From contig CAIMKO010000519.1 of NCBI GenBank assembly GCA_903841915.1, positions 1-5,091 of the forward strand: DNA of 5,091 bases. Reading direction: 5' to 3'. Below the pieces are notes generated by a model, which was given only the letters and a program-made list of their open reading frames with translations, ran no database searches and was not told the DNA's origin. The position numbers and the translations under genes were made by a program. The DNA comes from an uncultured Chitinophagaceae bacterium. GTDB taxonomy: Bacteria; Bacteroidota; Bacteroidia; Chitinophagales; Chitinophagaceae. This document shows positions 1 through 5,091 of the stretch, piece by piece (the stretch's first letter is position 1; each line of letters begins with the position of its first letter).

Positions 1-50
1 CGTTCGTCTTTCTGAATAAGATGAACGGAGCAGCTATCTTAGCGGGATCA

Positions 51-593
51 ATGGCGGACAATCAAAAACGCAATATCACCACAGTAATTAATGATTACAG
101 CAAGCGCTTGCTGGGTTTCATTCGTAAACGTGTGAGCAATGAAGCTGATGCGGAAGATATCCTGCAGGATGTTTTTTATCAATTGATCGGCAATACCCAA
201 CCCATTGAACAACTGACCGGTTGGTTATTCACGGTTGCAAGAAATAAGATCACAGACAAAAAACGTAAACACAAACCCGAGTTATTAGAAGATATTTTTT
301 CTGATGGTGAAGAGATGCTGAACTGGACGGAATTATTTTTTGATAATGCCAATAATCCTGAAACCGATTATCTGCGTTCATTATTTTGGGAAGAACTGAA
401 CAATGCATTGAACGAATTACCTGAAGAGCAAAAAAGCGTTTTTGTTTTGAACGAACTGGAAGGTGTTCCTTTCAAAGAAATAAGCGAACAAACAGGTGCA
501 TCATTAAATACATTGTTATCGCGCAAACGTTATGCTGTACTGCATTTGAGAGAGAGGCTGCAAACATTGCGGGATGAATTACTAAACTATTAA
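51..593 (+). CDS. ECF-type RNA polymerase sigma factor (sigma-70 family)
   Basis: This 180-residue protein is an alternative sigma factor expected to direct RNA polymerase to a small regulon. The sigma region 2 core lies at about residues 17-75: the helix EADAEDILQDVFYQL, which contacts the polymerase clamp, is followed by the -10 recognition helix LTGWLFTVARNKITDKKRK. An acidic linker covers about 78-112. Region 4, at about 120-172, has LPEEQKSVFVLNELEG and the helix-turn-helix FKEISEQTGASLNTLLSRKR that reads the -35 element. There is no region 1 or 3, and the length is normal for ECF factors. The start at 51 gives the short N-terminus usual before region 2. An in-frame ATG at 21 would add MNGAAILAGS and cannot be excluded. 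Only 10 bases separate it from the next gene, which suggests co-transcription. The signal that activates it is unknown. Confidence 0.93.
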   Translation: MADNQKRNITTVINDYSKRLLGFIRKRVSNEADAEDILQDVFYQLIGNTQPIEQLTGWLFTVARNKITDKKRKHKPELLEDIFSDGEEMLNWTELFFDNANNPETDYLRSLFWEELNNALNELPEEQKSVFVLNELEGVPFKEISEQTGASLNTLLSRKRYAVLHLRERLQTLRDELLNY

Positions 594-603
594 AAATTAT
601 AAC

Positions 604-987
604 ATGAAAAGATTTTGGAAGAAGAATCCGATACTATTTATTTTCATTGCTATCGGGATCATCATTTTAGCAATTGGCGCCATTGCGCTGCTAAGTTATA
701 TAGTGATGAGTTTATGGAATGCTGTTCTTGTCAGCGTCTTAGCTGTAAAAGCCATCACATTCTGGCAGGCATTAGGTATACTGGTGTTAAGTAAGATCTT
801 ATTCGGCGGTTTCGGCAAGGGATGCGGATGCGGACATCGGAGGCATCATGCCTGGAATGACAAGATGAAAGAGAAATGGGAAAAGATGAGCCCAGAAGAA
901 AGAGACGAATTCAAACAGCAATGGCGCAATAAATGCCGTGGCTGGAGAGGATTTGGAGAATCTGCTCCAAATAAAGCCGCAGAATAG
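604..987 (+). CDS. small membrane protein with Cys/His cluster, downstream of ECF sigma factor
   Basis: I recognise no named family. The 127 residues begin with a basic stretch (MKRFWKKNP). A hydrophobic segment follows at about 10-36 and a second at about 42-69 (ending ILVLSKILFGGFG), so the protein should be an inner-membrane hairpin with both ends on the same side, probably cytoplasmic by the positive-inside rule. Directly after the second helix is GKGCGCGHRRHH (residues 71-82), which has two Cys and three His and could bind a metal or respond to redox. The tail (about 84-115) is a highly charged predicted helix containing MSPEERDEFKQQWRNKC, with a third Cys at 111. It starts 10 bases after the sigma factor gene. 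Its position and topology suggest a role in controlling that sigma factor, but it does not resemble a zinc-binding anti-sigma domain or FecR, so the role is inferred from context only. Confidence 0.85.
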   Translation: MKRFWKKNPILFIFIAIGIIILAIGAIALLSYIVMSLWNAVLVSVLAVKAITFWQALGILVLSKILFGGFGKGCGCGHRRHHAWNDKMKEKWEKMSPEERDEFKQQWRNKCRGWRGFGESAPNKAAE

Positions 988-1010
988 ATTAATAATCTAA
1001 AACAATTGCA

Positions 1011-1223
1011 GTGGAGATCTTAGTTTTTAAGACAAATGTGGAAAATGTAAAACAGGTGAGAAATATCTCACCACATCTCAGAAAGATCGACGGAGTTTTA
1101 AAATGGAATATTGATTTGCATGATTGCGACAAAGTGTTACGTGTGGAAGCAGATGGATTATCGCCTCACTCAATAGAAGAGATTGTACAAAGTGTCGGCT
1201 ATTTTTGCAAAGAGCTGGATTAA
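1011..1223 (+). CDS. HMA-fold-like small protein lacking the CxxC metal site
   Basis: This 70-residue protein fits the beta-alpha-beta-beta-alpha-beta layout of heavy-metal-associated (HMA) copper-chaperone-like domains: strand EILVFKTNV, helix ENVKQVRNISPHLRKI, the turn DGVLKWNIDL equivalent to the usual 'GV..v.vdl', strand KVLRVEADG, helix SPHSIEEIVQSVG, and the end GYFCKEL matching the usual 'GY.a..l'. The CxxC that binds metal in family members is absent; the equivalent loop reads TNVENVK. The only cysteines are C39 and C66. Canonical copper or mercury transfer is therefore unlikely, and a regulatory or protein-binding role is possible. The start is GTG: the in-frame stop TAA at 993-995 leaves no ATG upstream, and the fold's first strand begins right at the GTG. 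It is probably the last gene of the sigma-factor operon, 23 bases after the membrane protein gene and just before a hairpin terminator. Confidence 0.82.
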   Translation: MEILVFKTNVENVKQVRNISPHLRKIDGVLKWNIDLHDCDKVLRVEADGLSPHSIEEIVQSVGYFCKELD

Positions 1224-1225
1224 TA

Positions 1226-1254
1226 AAATACCCCGTTTTCGAAACGGGGTATTT
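1226..1254 (+). terminator. rho-independent terminator of the sigma-factor operon
   Basis: A perfect 13-bp inverted repeat is present. The left arm AAATACCCCGTTT (1226-1238) pairs with AAACGGGGTATTT (1242-1254) around a 3-base TCG loop. The stem has a GC core and T-rich flanks (ATTTCGTTTA on the plus strand). It starts 3 bases after the stop codon of the HMA-like gene. The A/T flanks on both sides could let it act in both directions, but no minus-strand gene nearby needs it. Confidence 0.88.
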
Positions 1255-1268
1255 CGTTTAAAACGGTC

Positions 1269-1296
1269 TTGTTTTTTAACTGATAGTTGTATCTTG
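1269..1296 (+). promoter_or_regulatory. possible Bacteroidota-type promoter for the amidohydrolase gene
   Basis: TTG at 1269-1271 is followed after 18 bases by TATCTTG at 1290-1296. This resembles the Bacteroidota housekeeping pattern (TTTG near -33 and TAnnTTTG near -7) with one T missing from the downstream element. It sits after the terminator at 1226-1254 and about 20 bases before the ATG at 1317, which would give a short leader. The match is imperfect, in AT-rich DNA, and has no experimental support. Confidence 0.3.
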
Positions 1297-1316
1297 TTCA
1301 ATCCAAAACAACAGGT

Positions 1317-2609
1317 ATGAGAAAGTTACTTTCAATATTTATTTTTTCGGTTTGCATGGCTTCAACGACCCATGCACAAAAAACAATTGCCATCAAATGC
1401 GGGCAATTACTGGATACAAAGAGTGGTCAAATACTCAGCAATCAGATAATTTTGGTGAAAGACAATAAAGTGGATGGCATTGTTTCTGCCAATGCATTCA
1501 AACAAAGAACGGATTCCTTTATTGATCTTTCGAATTATTTTGTCTTACCAGGGTTGATAGACACACATACACATGTCTTACTGCAGGGCGATATCACCAG
1601 TGATGATTATGCAGCACAACTATTTAAAGAATCGATCCCATACAGAACTTTACGTGCTGTAAGAAGTGCAGGCATTTCATTACAAAATGGTTTTACTACT
1701 ATCCGCGATCTGGAAACAGAGGGTGCGATGTATGCAGATGCGGATATTAAAAAAGCCATCAATAATAATGTGATAGCAGGGCCGAGAATGTTTGTTGCAA
1801 CAAGAGCGATAAATACAGTTGGGCATTATCCTATCAGTCCGAAAGAATTTAACTGGGAATTGGATCTTCCCAAAGGCATTCAGGAGATCAATGGTGCTGA
1901 TGAAGCACGCAGGGCAGTTCGTGAACAGATCGCACATGGAGCAGATTGGATAAAGATCTATGCCGACAGAGGGTACTATCAGTTATCTGATGGCAGTTTC
2001 AGAAGTCTTCCCAATTTCACAACAGAAGAAATTATTGCTGTGGGTGATGAAACAAGAAAAAGCAGAAAACAATTAGCAGCACATGCTATGACTAGAGACG
2101 GTATTCTTGCTTCGATTAATGCAGGAGCTATCAGTATTGAACATGGGAGTGGCATGGATGATGAGTGCATAAAACTAATGGTTGAAAAAGGGGTTTACTG
2201 GTGTCCAACTATTTTCGTGAATGAATATGTTGCAGAAGGAAGAGCAAAAGCAGGAAACAGTATCAATCTTCAATTTAAACAAGCAGCCCCTGCTTTGTTC
2301 AAAAAAGCATTAAATGCGGGTGTGAAAATTGTATACGGAACTGATATCGGTGGTTACGATTGGAACTTACCTCAGGCAAAAGATTTTGAATTCATGGTAC
2401 AATGGGGAATGAATAGTATAAAAGCCATTCAAACAGCAACAACTGTGGCTGCCCAATTATTGGATCAGGAAGGGTTGATCGGCGAAATTAAACCCGGTGC
2501 ATTTGCTGACATCATTGCGGTAAAAGGCGACCCAACAAAAGATATTACATTATTGCAGCAGGTACAATGGGTAATGAAAGACGGAATAGTTTATAAAATA
2601 GCAAAATAA
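1317..2609 (+). CDS. secreted metal-dependent amidohydrolase (imidazolonepropionase/prolidase-like)
   Basis: This 430-residue hydrolase belongs to the amidohydrolase superfamily, in the group that includes imidazolonepropionase-like enzymes and metal-dependent Xaa-Pro dipeptidases. Residues 1-20 form a signal peptide (MRKLLSIFIFSV, then CMASTTHA) with a likely signal peptidase I cut before QKT, so it should act in the periplasm or outside the cell. After a small N-terminal beta domain comes GLIDTHTHV (the HxH metal pair at H84/H86), IKIYADRG with K213 as the probable bridging carboxylated lysine, AAHAM (H256), SIEHGSG (H276) and YGTDIGG (D343). This is a complete metal set. The C-terminus returns to the beta domain with the usual IKPGAFADIIAVKGDP. 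The exact substrate (dipeptide, amide or lactam) cannot be read from sequence. A longer TTG start at 1287 would place ten residues before the signal peptide and is unlikely. The gene lies between its own upstream terminator and the ABC exporter gene 86 bases downstream. Confidence 0.93.
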   Translation: MRKLLSIFIFSVCMASTTHAQKTIAIKCGQLLDTKSGQILSNQIILVKDNKVDGIVSANAFKQRTDSFIDLSNYFVLPGLIDTHTHVLLQGDITSDDYAAQLFKESIPYRTLRAVRSAGISLQNGFTTIRDLETEGAMYADADIKKAINNNVIAGPRMFVATRAINTVGHYPISPKEFNWELDLPKGIQEINGADEARRAVREQIAHGADWIKIYADRGYYQLSDGSFRSLPNFTTEEIIAVGDETRKSRKQLAAHAMTRDGILASINAGAISIEHGSGMDDECIKLMVEKGVYWCPTIFVNEYVAEGRAKAGNSINLQFKQAAPALFKKALNAGVKIVYGTDIGGYDWNLPQAKDFEFMVQWGMNSIKAIQTATTVAAQLLDQEGLIGEIKPGAFADIIAVKGDPTKDITLLQQVQWVMKDGIVYKIAK

Positions 2610-2695
2610 AATAACCGCTTCCAATAAAAATTGACAAACAGTCATACTTTATTGTCGAGCATATTTATTGTACGTAAACAGCAACAAATAACACT

Positions 2696-4540
2696 ATGAA
2701 AATATTAATGCAATATCTCAAGCCGTATAAATGGATGATTGCTTTGGCTTTGTTACTAGCAACGGTCAATCAGGTCTTCTCCATGCTTGATCCTTTATTT
2801 TTTGGTAAGATGTACGACATATTTGCCGTGCATCCTTTTCAAAAAGGCACTTATGTTGTGGAACATATCATCAACGAAAACGGCAAAGCAGAAGACAGAA
2901 AGATATTTCATCCTGCAGGAACAAGAACGCAGGCAGAATTTATCTGGGGCGTTCTCGGTTTTCTCGGCATATTGATCAGTGTTGCCATGGTTTCAAGAAT
3001 TGCAAAAGCATTTCAGGATTATTCAGTGAATGTTATTGTTCAGAAATTCGGAGCTACCATTTTTACAGATGGATTAAAGCACAGCATGAAATTACCTTAT
3101 CAGGATTTCGAAGATCAGCGCAGCGGCGAAACACTGTCCATCTTAACAAAGGTTCGTGCTGACACAGAAAAATTCATCGGATATTTTATTAATGTACTCT
3201 TTGGAATTATCGTTGGGATTGTTGTAGTATCTGTTTATGCTTTCAGTAAACACTGGAGTATCATGCCTACTTATGTTGTTGGTATCGCATTGTTATCATG
3301 GCTGACAAATGTGTTGAGCAGAAAAATAAAAATGATCCAGAAGACCATCGTTAAAGAAACAACGATGCTGGCCGGCACAACAACTGAAAGTTTACGCAAT
3401 ATCGAATTGGTAAAAAGTTTGGGCTTGACCAATCAGGAAATAAAACGCCTCAATAATAACACGTATAAAATTCTCGGATTAGAATTAAGGAAAGTAAAAA
3501 GTATCCGCGCATTAAGCTTTGTACAAGGAACATTTGTGAATATGCTGCGTCAGTTCATCATGTTCATATTAATGTGGTTGATTTTTAATGGAAAGTTGAC
3601 TCCGGGAGAATTGATGACATTAACTTTTTACAGCTTCTTCATATTCGGTCCATTGCAGGAAATTGGAAATATCATTTTAAGTTATCGCGAAGCAGAAGCT
3701 TCCATCAATAATTTCCACAACTTAATGATCAGACCAATCGACCCCACACCCGAACATCCAAAACATGTTGGCACTATTGAAGAACTGGAATTCAATAATA
3801 TTTCTTTCAAACACCAGACCGCACAATTCAAAGCATTGGATAATATTTCATTTGATGTGAAGAAAGGTGAAACTATTGCCTTCGTTGGACCGAGTGGTGC
3901 AGGAAAAAGCACTTTGGTGAAACTACTGGTTGGATTATATCGTCCGCAAGAAGGAAAAATATTTTATAACAATATCGATGGTAACGATTTGAGTTTTGAT
4001 GAGATCCGCTATCAGATCGGTTTTGTAACGCAGGACACACAATTATTTGCGGGCACTATCAAAGAAAACCTATTATTTGTAAGTCCCGATGCAACAGAAG
4101 AAGACCTCAACGATGCTTTGGAAAAGGCAAGCTGCAATAAATTATTATCCAGAGCTGAAAATGGCATTGATACCATGATCGGTGAAGGCGGATTAAAGTT
4201 AAGCGGTGGCGAAAAACAACGCATTTCAATCGCCCGTGCATTAATACGCAAACCCAATCTCTTAATATTTGATGAAGCTACTTCTGCATTGGATTCTATT
4301 ACCGAGGAAGAGATCACCAATACCATCAGAAGGATATCTGAAGAAAAAGCCCAGATTACGGTCATGATCGCACACCGCTTAAGTACCATCATGCATGCCG
4401 ACAAAATATATGTTTTAGAAAAAGGCCAGGTTGTTGAAACCGGTAGCCACTCTGAATTAGTTGCTGAGAAAGGATTGTATTATGCCATGTGGCGCCAGCA
4501 GATAGGCGAGAGAAAACAAATGGCAGCAATGGTGAATTAA
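2696..4540 (+). CDS. ABC transporter ATP-binding/permease half-transporter (exporter type)
   Basis: This 614-residue protein fuses a six-helix membrane domain to an ATPase domain, the layout of MsbA/MdlB-like type IV exporters, which work as homo- or heterodimers in the inner membrane. Predicted helices lie at about residues 13-35, 82-104, 161-183, 188-206, 275-297 and 305-328. The ATPase domain (about 360-600) has Walker A GPSGAGKST (398-406), the Q-loop VTQDTQ (Q446), signature LSGGEKQR (502-509), Walker B LLIFDE (522-527) with catalytic E527, the D-loop SALD and H-loop H560 (AHRLS). No catalytic residue is degenerate, so both sites of a homodimer would be active. The loop between helices 1 and 2 is long and charged (about 42-80) and should face the periplasm. 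The substrate (lipid, drug or peptide) is not evident. There is no N-terminal C39 peptidase domain and no neighbouring peptide gene. No clear terminator separates it from the amidohydrolase gene, so partial read-through is possible. Confidence 0.96.
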   Translation: MKILMQYLKPYKWMIALALLLATVNQVFSMLDPLFFGKMYDIFAVHPFQKGTYVVEHIINENGKAEDRKIFHPAGTRTQAEFIWGVLGFLGILISVAMVSRIAKAFQDYSVNVIVQKFGATIFTDGLKHSMKLPYQDFEDQRSGETLSILTKVRADTEKFIGYFINVLFGIIVGIVVVSVYAFSKHWSIMPTYVVGIALLSWLTNVLSRKIKMIQKTIVKETTMLAGTTTESLRNIELVKSLGLTNQEIKRLNNNTYKILGLELRKVKSIRALSFVQGTFVNMLRQFIMFILMWLIFNGKLTPGELMTLTFYSFFIFGPLQEIGNIILSYREAEASINNFHNLMIRPIDPTPEHPKHVGTIEELEFNNISFKHQTAQFKALDNISFDVKKGETIAFVGPSGAGKSTLVKLLVGLYRPQEGKIFYNNIDGNDLSFDEIRYQIGFVTQDTQLFAGTIKENLLFVSPDATEEDLNDALEKASCNKLLSRAENGIDTMIGEGGLKLSGGEKQRISIARALIRKPNLLIFDEATSALDSITEEEITNTIRRISEEKAQITVMIAHRLSTIMHADKIYVLEKGQVVETGSHSELVAEKGLYYAMWRQQIGERKQMAAMVN

Positions 4541-4544
4541 ATGA

Positions 4545-4585
4545 TTAAGAATGATGAGTTATAATTGGTAACTCATCATTCTTAA
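4545..4585. terminator. bidirectional terminator between convergent genes
   Basis: A perfect 17-bp inverted repeat is present: TTAAGAATGATGAGTTA (4545-4561) and TAACTCATCATTCTTAA (4569-4585), with a 7-base loop TAATTGG. It starts 4 bases after the stop codon of the ABC exporter gene and ends 4 bases before the stop codon of the minus-strand DUF885 gene. This is the expected place for a shared terminator. The stem is AT-rich and its T-tracts are short, so termination strength is uncertain. The symmetry itself is unambiguous. Confidence 0.82.
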
Positions 4586-4589
4586 ATAG

Positions 4590-5091
4590 CTATTTCTGTG
4601 ATGTTGCCCAATCGTCCATGTATCTTTCAAAAACAATTAGCGGCATAGCCCCGCCTGATAAGATGGCATCATGAAAACCTTTGATATTGAATTTTGCTCC
4701 TAGTACTTTTTGATATCTCGCTTTCAATTCTTTGATCTTTAATTCTCCTGTTTTATACGCTAATGCCTGCGCAGGATTAGCCATATATCTTTCAACTTCT
4801 GAAACTGAAGGCTGTTCTGCCCTCCCGCCTTTGTCCATCATATATTTGATCGCATCTTCTCTTGTCATTTTACCGGTATGCATTCCAACATCCACTACCA
4901 ATCGTATAGATCTGAAAAGCTCTGATTGGTAAGCAGCTAATTTTTGATATGGGTCTTTATACAATCCCAGCTCATCTCCTAAGGACTCCGCATATAATCC
5001 CCATCCTTCAGCAAAAGCTGAGTTATTATAAAATTTTCTGGCTTTAGGAAGATCCACATTCTCTTGCTGTAATGAAATTTGAAAATGGTGA
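4590..5091 (-). CDS. DUF885 family protein, C-terminal part (putative secreted zinc peptidase), cut by window edge
   Basis: The frame is open from the right edge to the TAG stop at 4590-4592, giving 166 codons with no start codon needed inside the window; the 5' part lies beyond 5091. The visible part begins HHFQISLQQENVDLP, which matches the end of the HEAxPGHH-type putative zinc-binding motif of DUF885 proteins. Next comes FAEGWGLYAESLGDELGLY (the family's conserved 'EGWaLYaE' motif, whose Glu is a plausible further metal ligand), then DPYQKLAAYQSELFRSIRLVVDVGMHTGKMT. The C-terminal block FHDAILSGGAMPLIVFER is also typical. Full-length relatives are around 600 residues, often with a signal peptide, so roughly three quarters is missing here. 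A GTG at 5057 is only an internal valine codon, since the homology continues upstream to the edge. The gene is convergent with the ABC exporter gene. Peptidase activity is inferred from the family. Confidence 0.9.
   Translation of the reverse strand, partial: HHFQISLQQENVDLPKARKFYNNSAFAEGWGLYAESLGDELGLYKDPYQKLAAYQSELFRSIRLVVDVGMHTGKMTREDAIKYMMDKGGRAEQPSVSEVERYMANPAQALAYKTGELKIKELKARYQKVLGAKFNIKGFHDAILSGGAMPLIVFERYMDDWATSQK

Noticed and set aside
21..50. Alternative ATG start for the sigma factor, adding ten residues.
   Set aside because: The added MNGAAILAGS is not typical of an ECF N-terminus, and starting at 51 leaves the usual short lead before region 2. It is kept only as a possibility.
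604..987. Reading the small membrane protein as a classical anti-sigma factor.
   Set aside because: It lacks the HxxxCxxC zinc anti-sigma motif and a periplasmic FecR-like domain. Only its position suggests regulation.
1680..1937. Open minus-strand frame of 85 codons inside the amidohydrolase gene.
   Set aside because: It is antisense to a conserved catalytic domain and its Cys-rich translation matches no known pattern. It is a by-product of the opposite strand's codon usage.
2631..2636. TTGACA resembling a -35 box upstream of the ABC exporter gene.
   Set aside because: No -10-like hexamer lies 16-19 bases downstream, and Bacteroidota housekeeping promoters do not follow the TTGACA/TATAAT pattern. 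No convincing TAnnTTTG was found at suitable spacing.
4012..4404. Open minus-strand frame of 130 codons inside the ABC exporter gene.
   Set aside because: It lies wholly antisense to the highly conserved ATPase domain, and its translation has no recognisable motif. It is a shadow of the real gene.
5055..5057. GTG as a true start of the minus-strand gene.
   Set aside because: Family-like sequence (HHFQISLQQEN) continues upstream to the window edge without a stop, so this codon is an internal valine.

Overview
The window reads as an ordinary chromosomal stretch of a Bacteroidota bacterium, most likely of the Chitinophagaceae or a close relative. This is inferred from the AT-rich coding sequence, the lack of strong Shine-Dalgarno sequences, the Lys/Asn/Ile-rich proteins, and the style of the ECF sigma factor and DUF885 protein. 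No rRNA or tRNA gene is present to place it more exactly. There are six protein genes: five on the plus strand and one partial gene on the minus strand. Coding density is high and no gene-free gap exceeds 100 bases.

Positions 51-1254 look like one compact transcription unit. It encodes an ECF-type sigma factor, then (10 bases later) a small two-helix membrane protein with a Cys/His cluster beside the membrane and a charged C-terminal tail, then (23 bases later) a 70-residue HMA-fold-like protein that lacks the metal-binding CxxC and starts at GTG. A perfect 13-bp GC-cored hairpin ends the unit. No classical anti-sigma factor is seen, so the membrane protein is the obvious candidate partner of the sigma factor. 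This module is the most interesting part of the window, though it appears to be a variation on known families rather than a clearly new system.

Positions 1317-2609 encode a secreted metal-dependent amidohydrolase of the imidazolonepropionase/prolidase-like group, with all its metal ligands. Positions 2696-4540 encode a full-length ABC exporter half-transporter (fused membrane and ATPase domains) with every nucleotide-binding motif intact. A 17-bp perfect inverted repeat at 4545-4585 lies between the exporter and the convergent minus-strand gene, and probably terminates transcription from both sides.

The minus-strand gene (4590 to beyond the right edge) is the C-terminal part of a DUF885 family protein, a putative secreted zinc peptidase. 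The window cuts it at the histidine pair of its HEAxPGHH-type motif. No mobile element, CRISPR array, RNA gene or prophage feature was recognised.
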